Source: Neomicrococcus lactis
GTDB taxonomy: Bacteria > Actinomycetota > Actinomycetes > Actinomycetales > Micrococcaceae
Assembly: GCF_014200305.1 (NCBI RefSeq)
Contig: NZ_JACHBL010000001.1
Location: 1,984,001-2,048,000, forward strand
Reading direction: 5' to 3'
DNA: 64,000 nt
The notes below the pieces were generated by a model, which made no database searches, was not told the origin of the DNA, and worked only from the letters and a program-made list of their open reading frames with translations. Of this stretch, positions 18,108 to 26,729 are shown piece after piece. The position numbers and the translations under genes were made by a program. The first letter of the stretch is position 1. Each line of letters starts with the position of its first letter.

Positions 18108-18170
18108 TCGCAGGACACTCGCCGGGTGAGCTACGTCACGAACAAATGAATTTTCAGGCAGAATGGACGA

Positions 18171-19928
18171 ATGACCCAGTCGTCCAATCATTTTTCGCAC
18201 GATTCCTACGGATCCAACGACTCGGCTCTTCAAGCCCCAACGTTGCTTGAGATCCGCGACCTCGACGTGAGTTTCTCGACGACTTACGGCGAAGTGAAAG
18301 CTGTCCAGGGCGCGTCCCTGACGGTGAAGAAGGGTCAGACGGTAGCAATCGTCGGCGAATCAGGATCCGGTAAGTCGACAACAGCGATGGCGGCCATTGG
18401 CTTACTCGCCGGCTCAGGTCGCATCACTGGCGGCTCGATCACTCTCGACGGTCAAGAGCTCACTTCGCTCCCTGAGGCCAAGATGCGTGCCATTCGTGGC
18501 CGCGACATCGGCATGGTCCCGCAGGACCCCATGTCCAACCTGAATCCGGTCACGAAGATCGGCAGCCAGATCGCCGAAACGCTCTTGGTCCACAAACTTG
18601 CGACCCCGAAAAACGTCAAGGAAAAGGTCTTCGAAACCCTGCGTTCGGCCGGTATCCCGAACCCTGAGAAGCGTGCGGACCAGTACCCTCACGAACTTTC
18701 CGGCGGTCTGCGCCAGCGTGCGCTCATCGCGATTGGCCTGGCATGCAACCCGCGCTTACTCATTGCCGACGAACCCACGTCCGCGCTTGACGTGACGGTT
18801 CAGCAGACCATCCTCGACCAGATCCAGTCCATGACCAAAGAGCTTGGAACCTCGGTCCTGCTCATCACCCACGACCTCGGCCTCGCCGCAGAGCGTGCTT
18901 CTGAGCTCGTGGTGATGCACCGCGGCAAGGTCGTCGAGACCGGCCCAGCGCAGAAGATTTTGAGCGACCCTCAGCATCCCTACACGCAGTCGCTCGTCGC
19001 AGCGGCACCGTCGGTCGCAGCAGCGCGTATGCAGCCGGGAGCTTTCTCCCCGAATCAAGGTGAGACCGCCGAGCCTGGCAGCGAGAGCCGAGCTGCGTCG
19101 TCGTCCTCCGTGTCTGAAACCGACGCACCGAACCTCGTGGAAGTGCGCAACCTGACCAAGGTGTACCCGGTCCGCGGCGCGAAGGAGGATTTTTACGCCG
19201 CGAAGGACGTCAGTTTCGATGTGCCGAAGGGCTCGACGGTTGCGATTGTGGGTGAATCCGGTTCCGGGAAGACGACGACGGCGCGCATGCTGTTGAAGCT
19301 CATTGAGCCGACCTCGGGCACCATGACTTTTGATGGTCAGGACATTGCGACGCTCTCGAAGGAGCAGCTGCGCGAATTCCGGCAGCGCGTACAGCCGGTG
19401 TTCCAGGACCCGTACTCATCGCTGAACCCGATGTTCACGGTGGGACGCATCATTCAGGAACCGCTCGATACCTATAGGCGAGGCAACGCCAAGGAACGCC
19501 GGGCGCGCGTGGGCGAGCTGTTGAAGGAAGTGTCCCTCACCCCCGAGATGGCGCATCGTTACCCGTCTGAGCTTTCGGGTGGACAGAGGCAGCGTGTGGC
19601 GATTGCGCGCGCGTTGGCGCTGCAGCCGGACCTGATTGTGTGTGACGAGCCGGTGTCCGCGCTCGACGTGCTGGTGCAGTCGCAGATCCTGAAACTGCTT
19701 GGCAAGCTCCAGCAGGAATTCGGGCTGTCCTACCTGTTCATCTCGCACGACCTTGCCGTGGTGCGGCTCATTTCCGATTACGTGTGCGTGATGAAGGACG
19801 GCGAGCTCGTGGAGGCGGCGACCTCGGAGGAGATCTTCACGAATCCGCGGCATCCCTACACGCGGAAGCTGCTGGCCTCGATCCCGGGCAATGAACTGAA
19901 GATCGAAGTCGATCCGGACGCGGCCTAA
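18171..19928 (+). CDS. Peptide ABC transporter, fused double ATP-binding protein (DppD-DppF type)
   Basis: 585 residues containing two complete ABC domains of the Dpp/Opp class. Domain 1: Walker A GESGSGKST near 62-70, signature LSGGLRQRALIAIGLA near 175 (LSGGL rather than LSGGQ), Walker B LLIADEPTSALD. Domain 2: Walker A GESGSGKTT near 361, signature LSGGQRQRVAIARALA near 466, Walker B LIVCDEPVSALD. A Ser/Ala-rich linker joins them. Each domain ends with an HPYTR/HPYTQ-type tail (QHPYTQSLVAAAP, RHPYTRKLLASIPG). It energises uptake through the DppB/DppC pores encoded convergently at 20058-21979. Confidence 0.92.
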   Translation: MTQSSNHFSHDSYGSNDSALQAPTLLEIRDLDVSFSTTYGEVKAVQGASLTVKKGQTVAIVGESGSGKSTTAMAAIGLLAGSGRITGGSITLDGQELTSLPEAKMRAIRGRDIGMVPQDPMSNLNPVTKIGSQIAETLLVHKLATPKNVKEKVFETLRSAGIPNPEKRADQYPHELSGGLRQRALIAIGLACNPRLLIADEPTSALDVTVQQTILDQIQSMTKELGTSVLLITHDLGLAAERASELVVMHRGKVVETGPAQKILSDPQHPYTQSLVAAAPSVAAARMQPGAFSPNQGETAEPGSESRAASSSSVSETDAPNLVEVRNLTKVYPVRGAKEDFYAAKDVSFDVPKGSTVAIVGESGSGKTTTARMLLKLIEPTSGTMTFDGQDIATLSKEQLREFRQRVQPVFQDPYSSLNPMFTVGRIIQEPLDTYRRGNAKERRARVGELLKEVSLTPEMAHRYPSELSGGQRQRVAIARALALQPDLIVCDEPVSALDVLVQSQILKLLGKLQQEFGLSYLFISHDLAVVRLISDYVCVMKDGELVEAATSEEIFTNPRHPYTRKLLASIPGNELKIEVDPDAA

Positions 19929-19994
19929 GGACTAGCTGAGCAGGGCTGAGGCGCCCGAGGCTGGGTCGCCCAGCATAACGCCACCCAACACGAA

Positions 19995-20030
19995 GGGGTG
20001 CGGCCAGAGAATCAACTCTGACCGCACCCC
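19995..20030. terminator. Bidirectional terminator between convergent dpp transcription units
   Basis: Arms GGGGTGCGGCCAGAG and CTCTGACCGCACCCC pair over 15 positions with one mismatch, loop AATCAA. It sits between the stop of the ATPase gene (19928) and the stop of the permease gene (20058), so it can serve both. Confidence 0.7.
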
Positions 20031-20057
20031 TCGCTAGTAGTTTGGATGCGACGATGC

Positions 20058-20978
20058 TTAGCGGCGGCGCGACTTCGGATCGAGAGCCTCACGCAACGAT
20101 TCACCCAGGAGAGTGAAGCCAAGCGCGGTGACGGCGATGCAGATACCCGGCAAGAACGCGAGCTGCGGGGCGATACCCAGCTCGGTCTGCGCGTAGGTGA
20201 GCATGCGGCCCCATTCGGCAGTTTGCGGGAGTCCGCCACCTAGTCCCAGGAAGGACAGTGCGGCGGCGTCGATCACGGCGGTAGCGAGCGTCAGCGTGGC
20301 TTGCACGATGACGGGACCGATCGAGTTCGGCAGCAAGTGCGTCATGGTGATGGTGCTGCGGCTCAGACCCAAGGTTTGGGCGGCCAAGATGTAATCAGCG
20401 CCACGTTGCTGGAGCATGCTCGAACGGAGCAAGCGCGCGAAGATGGGCACCTGAGAGACACCGATTGCGATCATGACCGCGTATTGTCCCTGGCCAAGTA
20501 CGGCTGCGATAGACACAGCCAAGAGCAGGTTCGGTACGGAGAGCAAGATGTCTACGAGTCGCATGATCACGGAGTCCACCCAGCCACCGAAGCCGCCCGC
20601 GAGCAGACCTAAGATCATGCCGCCCACGAGGCCCATGGCTGTGGAGACGATGCCGATGGTCAGCGAGGCTTGAGCACCCCACAACAGCTTGGAGACGACA
20701 TCGCCACCGAAGCGGTCGAGGCCCAGTGGATAGGCGGCAATCTCGCCGGGTCCAGGGATGTGAGTTGGGGTAATCTCGCGGCGTCCAGGAAGCTCGTCTC
20801 CGCCGTAAGGCGCGAGCACTGGAGCGAGGACAGCAACGAGGATGAAGGCCAGCACAATGACGGCACCCGCGATGGCCGCAGGGTTGCGGCGCAAACGATG
20901 GAAAGCGTCTTTCCAGACGCTGCCACTGATGGCGCCGGGCTCCATGGTGGTCTCAACTACTGGTTCGTTGATGCTCAT
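20058..20978 (-). CDS. Peptide ABC transporter permease (DppC type)
   Basis: 306 residues, about six membrane helices. The N-terminal cytoplasmic stretch is followed by FHRLRRNPAAIAGAVIVLAF, the OppC-type N-terminal signature. GVSQVPIFARLLRSSMLQQR and FILAAQ-like YILAAQTLGLSRSTI form the EAA loop that contacts the ATPase. It ends LGFTLLGESLREALDPKSRRR, standard for DppC. ATG overlaps the stop of the DppB gene (ATGA), so the two are coupled. Confidence 0.93.
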   Translation of the reverse strand: MSINEPVVETTMEPGAISGSVWKDAFHRLRRNPAAIAGAVIVLAFILVAVLAPVLAPYGGDELPGRREITPTHIPGPGEIAAYPLGLDRFGGDVVSKLLWGAQASLTIGIVSTAMGLVGGMILGLLAGGFGGWVDSVIMRLVDILLSVPNLLLAVSIAAVLGQGQYAVMIAIGVSQVPIFARLLRSSMLQQRGADYILAAQTLGLSRSTITMTHLLPNSIGPVIVQATLTLATAVIDAAALSFLGLGGGLPQTAEWGRMLTYAQTELGIAPQLAFLPGICIAVTALGFTLLGESLREALDPKSRRR

Positions 20979-21979
20979 TGCACACGCACCCTTGGATCGA
21001 TGAACCCGTACGAGACATCAACGAGCAAGTTGATGAGCGAGTACAGGATCGCAATGAAGATGATAAATCCTTGCAAGACGGGATAGTCCAGATTGAAGAT
21101 GGCATCTCGCAAGAACCGTCCGATGCCGTTGAACGCGAAGACAGTCTCCGTTAGCACGGCACCAGAGATGAGCAAACCAGTCTGGAGACCAATGGTCGTG
21201 GAAACCGGGAGCATCGCGTTGCGCAGCACAAAGCGGTTTCGGATCAGCCGTGGGGTCAGGCCCTTGGCTTTCGCGGTCCGCACGAAGTCAGCGTTCTGGA
21301 CTTCCAGCACGGATGCACGGGTGATGCGCACGATGATCGCCAACGGGATAGTTCCCAAGGCAATGCCGGGAAGTATCAAGTGCATGAACGCATCCCATGC
21401 GGCGTCCCACTCTGCGGTCAAAATGCCATCAAGGACATAGAAGTCCGTGACATGCGTGGCGTCGATACGGGGGTTTTGCCGGCCGTCAGTGGGGAAGATC
21501 GGGAGCTTGATGGCGAAGAGCCACTTGAAAATAAAGGCGAGGAAGAAGACAGGGATGACAACGCCGAAGAGCGAGAGCACCACGGAGAGGTTGTCCTGCC
21601 ACTTGTTCACGTGCGTCGCGGCCCAGTAACCCAACGGGATACCGATGCCGATCGCGAAGATCAGCGCCACGACGGTCAGCTCGACCGTTGCCGGGAAACG
21701 CGTGGCGAATTCTTCAAGAACGGGACGGTTAGTTTGGAGCGAGGTCCCGAAGTCGCCGCTGAGCATCTTCCCGATGTAGGTGAAGTACTGCTCGATGATG
21801 GGTTTGTTGAAGCCGTACGCTTCGTTGATGCGGTCAACGGCTTCAGGGGTGGCCTTGTCGCCCAGCAGCGCCGTTGCCGGACCGCCGGGTAGGGAACGCA
21901 CCCACAAAAACAGCAAAATGGAGAGGCCCACGAGCGTGGGAATCAGTAGCGCGATTCGCTTACCGATAACTCTGAGCAT
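20975..21979 (-). CDS. Peptide ABC transporter permease (DppB type)
   Basis: 334 residues. It starts MLRVIGKRIALLIPTLVGLS and contains LLFLWVRSLPGGPATALLG, the usual OppB/DppB opening. RITRASVLEVQNADFVRTAK is the EAA loop region and FAFNGIGRFLRDAI the conserved C-terminal segment. GGAAGGAAACC directly upstream of the ATG is a strong ribosome binding site. It is the second gene of the operon, 77 bp after the binding-protein gene, from which it is separated by a large hairpin. Confidence 0.93.
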   Translation of the reverse strand: MLRVIGKRIALLIPTLVGLSILLFLWVRSLPGGPATALLGDKATPEAVDRINEAYGFNKPIIEQYFTYIGKMLSGDFGTSLQTNRPVLEEFATRFPATVELTVVALIFAIGIGIPLGYWAATHVNKWQDNLSVVLSLFGVVIPVFFLAFIFKWLFAIKLPIFPTDGRQNPRIDATHVTDFYVLDGILTAEWDAAWDAFMHLILPGIALGTIPLAIIVRITRASVLEVQNADFVRTAKAKGLTPRLIRNRFVLRNAMLPVSTTIGLQTGLLISGAVLTETVFAFNGIGRFLRDAIFNLDYPVLQGFIIFIAILYSLINLLVDVSYGFIDPRVRVQ

Positions 21980-21995
21980 GGTTTCCTTCCGCTCA

Positions 21996-22040
21996 AGTGA
22001 AGGTGCGGCGCCACCAGAAAGCTAGCGCCGCACCTTCACT
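21996..22040 (-). terminator. Intergenic hairpin between binding-protein and permease genes
   Basis: Perfect 16-bp stem AGTGAAGGTGCGGCGC / GCGCCGCACCTTCACT with a 13-base loop. No T-run follows, so it is more likely a partial terminator or a 3' stabiliser for the binding-protein mRNA that lowers permease expression. Confidence 0.6.
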
Positions 22041-22056
22041 CAAGAAACACGAGATC

Positions 22057-23736
22057 TTACTTAGTGAGCTTGATCAGATTGAAGGTCTCGTCATTGACCG
22101 GGCTAGCAGGGTAGGACTCCACACGCTCGGCGAACGCCAAGGAGGGAGCTGGGTGCGCAAGCGGAACTGCTGGCACGGTTTCCGAAACCTGCTTGTTGAT
22201 GGCCTCGTAAAGCGGAGTCTGCTTCTCAAGCACTGGCTCCTGGCGAGCTTCTTCCAACTTCTTGAAGAGGTCTTCGTCCTTGAAACCGAATTCCGGCTTC
22301 TCCTTACCGAAGAACACGCCTACGAAGTTGTCCGTGTCGTTGTAGTCACCCGTCCAACCGAGCAAGTGAATGCCGTGGTCCTTCGAGGACTGAATGCGGT
22401 CCAAGTAGTCCGGCGACCACTTGTTTGGCTGTGCCTCGACCTTGATGCCAACTTCTTCCAGCTGAGCGGAGATGTTGGTGAACACCTGCTCTGGCGTTGG
22501 CATGTACGGACGAGAAACACCGGTTGGGTAATTGAACTTCACGGTGAAGCCGTTCGGGTAGCCAGCCTCTGCGAGAAGCTGCTTTGCCTTGGCAGGATCG
22601 TAGTCGTAGGTTTCGACGTCTTCCGTGTAGCCGTTGACGACCTCAGGTATGAACTCGATAGCCTTCTTGGTGCCTTCAGGAAGCGTCTGCTTGATGAGCG
22701 CATCCTTGTCGATGGCGTAAGAGATAGCCTGGCGAACCTTGACGTCCTGGAGTTCCTTGACGGTCTGGTTGATACCCAAGTAGAGGATCGTGAATGGCTC
22801 GCGTGCCACCACGTTGAAGCCTGCATCCTTGAGCGCCTGCGTATCAGCTGGCGACACGAGGTCGTAGCCATCGATCGTGCCAGCTTCGAGTGCCTGACGA
22901 CGTGCGGTTGGCTCATCGATGACGCGGAAGATGATCTTCTGGATCTGGCCCTTTTCGCCCCAGTAGTCAGGGTTTGCGGAAAGGTTGAGCTCCTGGCCTG
23001 GGCTCCACGAATCAAACTTGAATGGACCCGTACCAACTGGGTGGCCCTTAGCGTACTCAGAGAGCACTGGAGACTCAGCGGAGCCGGAAATCTCGTCAGC
23101 CTTGAACTCGTCAAGAGCCTTCGGCGACTGCATGGCGAAAGCAGGCAAAGACAGCGCTGCGATGAAGCCAGCGAATGGCTTAGCCAGCGTCACCTTTGCT
23201 TCGCTCTCAGAGGTTGCTTCGCAAGACTTGTAAACAGCATTCTCAGGCTTGTCTGCAAAGCCCTTGAAGAGGGAACCGTAGTAGTACGCCACGGACTCAG
23301 CCTGCTGGAGGCCCTTGAAGTTGTACCAACGATCGAAGTTGAAGCACACGGCCTTGGCATCGAACGTGGTGCCATCGTGGAACTTCACGCCAGACTTGAG
23401 CTTGAAGTCGTAGGTGAGGCCATCTTCGGATGCCGTCCAAGACTCCGCCAAGAGCGGTTCTGGGTCAGCTGATCCGGCCTTGACTCCTACGAGTCCTTCA
23501 AAGATCTGACGCGAGACACGGAATGATTCGCCGTCAGAAGCGTACGCAGGATCCAAGGACTTTGGATCCGAGGACGCAGCGAACACGAACGTGGAATTCA
23601 CAGAACCGCTAGCGGCTCCGGAAGAGCTACTTGCATTGTTGTCACGTTGAGATTGAACGCAACCGCTCAGTACCAGAGCGCCGGCGGCCAGCACGGCTGC
23701 CGTGGAGAGAGCGCCCTTCTTGAACTGCAGAGACAT
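22057..23736 (-). CDS. Peptide ABC transporter substrate-binding lipoprotein (DppA/OppA type)
   Basis: 559 residues. The signal peptide ends in a lipobox (ALVLSGC, Cys 26), followed by a Ser/Asn/Gly linker, so it is anchored to the outer face of the membrane. SBP_bac_5 marks: DPKSLDPAYASDGESFRVSR near the N-terminus, GLTYDFKLKSGVKFHDGTTF, and the C-terminal QVSETVPAVPLAHPAPSLAF. It delivers oligo- or dipeptides to DppBC. It is first in a minus-strand operon; the cognate ATPase is on the opposite strand. Confidence 0.93.
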   Translation of the reverse strand: MSLQFKKGALSTAAVLAAGALVLSGCVQSQRDNNASSSSGAASGSVNSTFVFAASSDPKSLDPAYASDGESFRVSRQIFEGLVGVKAGSADPEPLLAESWTASEDGLTYDFKLKSGVKFHDGTTFDAKAVCFNFDRWYNFKGLQQAESVAYYYGSLFKGFADKPENAVYKSCEATSESEAKVTLAKPFAGFIAALSLPAFAMQSPKALDEFKADEISGSAESPVLSEYAKGHPVGTGPFKFDSWSPGQELNLSANPDYWGEKGQIQKIIFRVIDEPTARRQALEAGTIDGYDLVSPADTQALKDAGFNVVAREPFTILYLGINQTVKELQDVKVRQAISYAIDKDALIKQTLPEGTKKAIEFIPEVVNGYTEDVETYDYDPAKAKQLLAEAGYPNGFTVKFNYPTGVSRPYMPTPEQVFTNISAQLEEVGIKVEAQPNKWSPDYLDRIQSSKDHGIHLLGWTGDYNDTDNFVGVFFGKEKPEFGFKDEDLFKKLEEARQEPVLEKQTPLYEAINKQVSETVPAVPLAHPAPSLAFAERVESYPASPVNDETFNLIKLTK

Positions 23737-23920
23737 AAGTCATCCCCTCAATGGTCGAGTGACACGAAAAGGGCTAATTGCCCACTTCGCTTGGGGGAAG
23801 CCTACCCGATATGTGTGAAACATCACGTTTACACTCTTGTTGCCAAAAGGTTTCGTGCGTTCTTCCGAAGATCCACGGGCCGATGAATTTGTGACCACGT
23901 CAGAAGCAACGCAAAAAGAA

Positions 23921-23959
23921 GCGCAGCCCCTCCCTCTAAATCCACGGGAGAGGCTGCGC
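23921..23959 (-). terminator. Rho-independent terminator of the AGCS symporter gene
   Basis: Minus-strand stem GCGCAGCC-x-CTCCC (14 positions, one mismatch, 11-base loop) is followed by TTCTTTTTGC, a U-tract. It lies 41 bp past the stop of the symporter gene. Confidence 0.75.
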
Positions 23960-24000
23960 CTTGGGTGACGTTACAGTCAGCGTCGAAATATCGTCAGAAC

Positions 24001-25503
24001 CTAGACAAGGTCGTCTTCGGGGGCCCGAACCGTTGCGGAAGAACCACGAACGTCACCGTCTTTCCATTCCTGCCAGCCTGGGCGGCCAGCCATGAATGAT
24101 TCGACCTCTTCCTTCGTGGCGACAAGCTTTGGATCATGCTTCAAGTAGTGGCGCGTTTCGCGTGCCACCAAACCGGACAGCAAGAGCAAGCCAATGAGGT
24201 TCGGGAACGCCATCAGACCGTTCATAACGTCTGAGAAGTTCCAGACGACACCCAACTGAACCGTGCAGCCTACGAAGACCACGGCAGAGAAGAGCACGCG
24301 GAAAGGCATCACAGCTCCACGGCCGAACAGTCGCTCAATGTTTCGCTCGCCGTAGTATGCCCAGCCAAGAATGGTGGAGTAGGCAAACATGACCAAGCCG
24401 ATCGTGACAATCCAGTGCCCCCAGGTTCCCGGCAAGCCGTGCGTGAAGGCTTCGCCGGTCATGATGGCAGCGGAGATCTGCTCGCCGGATTCATCCGTCT
24501 GCTTCCACACGCCGGTCGTGATGATCACCAGGCCGGTGCAGGAAACCACGATGATCGTGTCAATGAAGGTCTGCGTCATGGAGACGAGGCCCTGACGAAC
24601 TGGGTGCGAGGTCTGAGCGGCGGCGGCTGCGATAGCTGCCGAGCCCATGCCGGATTCGTTAGAGAAGATACCGCGAGCCACACCGTATTGAACGGCGATG
24701 ATGATCGCGGATCCTGCGAAACCACCTACTGCGGAGGTGCCGGTGAAGGCTTCCGTGAAGATCTGTGCAAAAGCCGCAGGAACCTGACCAATGTTGGCGA
24801 TCAAGATGTACAGCGCGCCCAGCACGTAGAAGATGATCATGATGGGCACGAAGCCAGCCGTGACCTTACCGATGGACTTGATGCCACCCACCAGAACAAT
24901 CATGGTGGCGATCGTCAGGATCAAACCGGTTACCCATGTTGGAATGCTGAAAGAGTGATCAAGGTTCTGGGCAATCGAGTTGCCCTGAGTCATGTTGCCG
25001 ATGCCGAAGCAGGCAAGCACAGCGAATATCGCGAAGGACAGACCCAAGATTTTTCCGAGAGGTCCCTTGATACCGCGCTGCAAGTAGAACTGCGGTCCAC
25101 CGGATTTTTCGCCGGCTTCATCGGTGGTGCGGAAACGCACGCCCAAGTAGGCCTCGGTGTACTTGGATGCCATACCCAAGACGCCGGTAACCCACATCCA
25201 GAACAGTGCGCCCGGTCCACCAATACCGATAGCCGTGGCAACACCCACGATATTACCGGTACCGACGGTTGCAGCGAGCGCGGTAGTCAAAGCTTGAAAC
25301 TGCGAGATGTCGCCTTCGGATCCTGCGTCTTTACGCCGCAAAATGCCCAGATCGAGTCCAGCCCACAAACGAATGAACTGAATGCCGCCCAGACGAATGG
25401 TGAGGTAAATGCCGGTTCCCAGGAGAAGCGGAATGAGGAAGAAAGGTCCCCAGATAAAGCTACCGATGTCTCCTAGGAATGTTTCGACTGCTTCCCAGTC
25501 CAT
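24001..25503 (-). CDS. Sodium:alanine/glycine symporter (AGCS family)
   Basis: 500 residues, about 10-11 helices. Family marks: GIYLTIRLGGIQFIRLW, the signature FQALTTALAATVGTGNIVGV-A, and GGPGALFWMWVTGVLGMASK. GIFSNESGMGSA is the second conserved block. It imports alanine or glycine with Na+. ATG 25503 is chosen because AAAGGA lies 6 bases upstream; a TTG six codons earlier has that Shine-Dalgarno inside the reading frame. Monocistronic, with its own terminator. Confidence 0.92.
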   Translation of the reverse strand: MDWEAVETFLGDIGSFIWGPFFLIPLLLGTGIYLTIRLGGIQFIRLWAGLDLGILRRKDAGSEGDISQFQALTTALAATVGTGNIVGVATAIGIGGPGALFWMWVTGVLGMASKYTEAYLGVRFRTTDEAGEKSGGPQFYLQRGIKGPLGKILGLSFAIFAVLACFGIGNMTQGNSIAQNLDHSFSIPTWVTGLILTIATMIVLVGGIKSIGKVTAGFVPIMIIFYVLGALYILIANIGQVPAAFAQIFTEAFTGTSAVGGFAGSAIIIAVQYGVARGIFSNESGMGSAAIAAAAAQTSHPVRQGLVSMTQTFIDTIIVVSCTGLVIITTGVWKQTDESGEQISAAIMTGEAFTHGLPGTWGHWIVTIGLVMFAYSTILGWAYYGERNIERLFGRGAVMPFRVLFSAVVFVGCTVQLGVVWNFSDVMNGLMAFPNLIGLLLLSGLVARETRHYLKHDPKLVATKEEVESFMAGRPGWQEWKDGDVRGSSATVRAPEDDLV

Positions 25504-25646
25504 AAAAATTCCTTTGCTCAAAAATTGCGAATGTTTCGGCCATGATGAGTGATGTGACTCACGACCTCATACTCATGGTACTGAATCTTCGACATATGCA
25601 GAGGCGACTTGCGCAAGTGATCTGTTTGAAGGAAAGGACGGATTCT

Positions 25647-25958
25647 CTAGGGCAACCCGGCTAGACGTAGGAGCGCAGCGGTGACCGCTCCCAGAATGAC
25701 CACTACCAAGAATGATGCTTTGAAGTACAAAGCGATGCCCGCAACAATGAGCGCGCCAATGCGTGAATCGGCGGTCAACGTCTGACCTGTGGCAACGGTA
25801 TTCACGATGGTCAACGAGGCCAGCAGGCCAATAGTCATCATCCCGGCGACGCGCAAAATACGCTCATCCTGCAAAAACCTCGCCGGAACCAAATATCCCG
25901 CGAACTTTAGAGCAAAGGCCGCGGCGCAAGCCGCCAGAATCCATACCCACATATCCAT
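25647..25958 (-). CDS. AzlD-family small subunit of branched-chain amino-acid exporter
   Basis: 103-residue membrane protein with three to four helices; it starts MDMWVWILAACAAAFALKFAG and has the typical AzlD line VPARFLQDERILRVAGMMTIGLL with later AGIALYFKASFLVVVILGAV. With AzlC it exports branched-chain amino acids (BrnFE-like). Its ATG abuts the azlC stop with no gap. Confidence 0.85.
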   Translation of the reverse strand: MDMWVWILAACAAAFALKFAGYLVPARFLQDERILRVAGMMTIGLLASLTIVNTVATGQTLTADSRIGALIVAGIALYFKASFLVVVILGAVTAALLRLAGLP

Positions 25959-26696
25959 TTAGCGAGCCTCTTCAGCGGAACCGGGCCCAGCGGCGTCGTA
26001 CGGGTTAACTTCTGGCTCGAGTCCTTGGCCGCGCTTGCCCTGGCCGAACCAACCCCATAGCCCGGCGATGAGGGCCGCGATCAGGATGGGGATTCCAGGC
26101 GGCACCGCGGGCACGGCCAGCACGGTAGCGAGGGCGCATACGACGGCGATGGCCACCGGCTGACGCGCCGTCAATCTTGGCCAGAGCAAGCCGAGGAACG
26201 CGGCTACCGCAGCGCCGTCCAGACCCCAGCGTTTGGGATCGCCAAGCGCATCACCCAAGAGGGCGCCAACGACAATGAAGGCGTTCCACAAAACGAAAAC
26301 ACCCACGCCGGCAACCCAGAAGCCACGGCGCATTTCTGAATTGCTGGTTTGGCCGGACGCGGTGGCCACGGATTCGTCGATGGTCACGTGCGCCATGAGC
26401 GCTTTGGCTAGCCCGCGCGGACGCATGAGCGCGTTCATTTGCATGCCGTAGACCAGGTTGCGCAAGCCCAGCAGCGTCGCGGCGCCGAAAGCACTGACCC
26501 CGGAACCGCCGCCCGCAATGACGCCGACAAACGCGAATTGGGAGCCGCCCGTGAACATGAGCAGGCCCAGAGCCATGGTTTGCCAGAAAGTGAGGCCCGC
26601 GGCGATGGAGAGGGCCCCGAAAGAAATGCCGTACAGCCCCGTAGCGAGCGAGACGGACAGGCCGATCTTCGTCGCGGGAGTCAGGAAACGAGGCAC
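25959..26696 (-). CDS. AzlC-family large subunit of branched-chain amino-acid exporter
   Basis: 245 residues with about eight helices. GLYGISFGALSIAAGLTFWQ, LLMFTGGSQFAFVGVIAGGG and GLRNLVYGMQMNALM are AzlC/BrnF hallmarks. It forms a two-component exporter with the adjacent AzlD. GTG 26696 is favoured; TTG 26699 directly precedes it. The C-terminal NPYDAAGPG segment is written by a copy of the dispersed TACGACGCCGC motif. Confidence 0.87.
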   Translation of the reverse strand: MPRFLTPATKIGLSVSLATGLYGISFGALSIAAGLTFWQTMALGLLMFTGGSQFAFVGVIAGGGSGVSAFGAATLLGLRNLVYGMQMNALMRPRGLAKALMAHVTIDESVATASGQTSNSEMRRGFWVAGVGVFVLWNAFIVVGALLGDALGDPKRWGLDGAAVAAFLGLLWPRLTARQPVAIAVVCALATVLAVPAVPPGIPILIAALIAGLWGWFGQGKRGQGLEPEVNPYDAAGPGSAEEAR

Positions 26697-26729
26697 CAAG
26701 TCAGCCTAACAAGGCTTCGCGGAAGAGCC

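Noticed and set aside
21997-23472. 491-codon open frame on the plus strand across the peptide-binding lipoprotein gene
   Set aside because: Antisense shadow of a clear lipoprotein gene; no recognisable domain or ribosome binding site.
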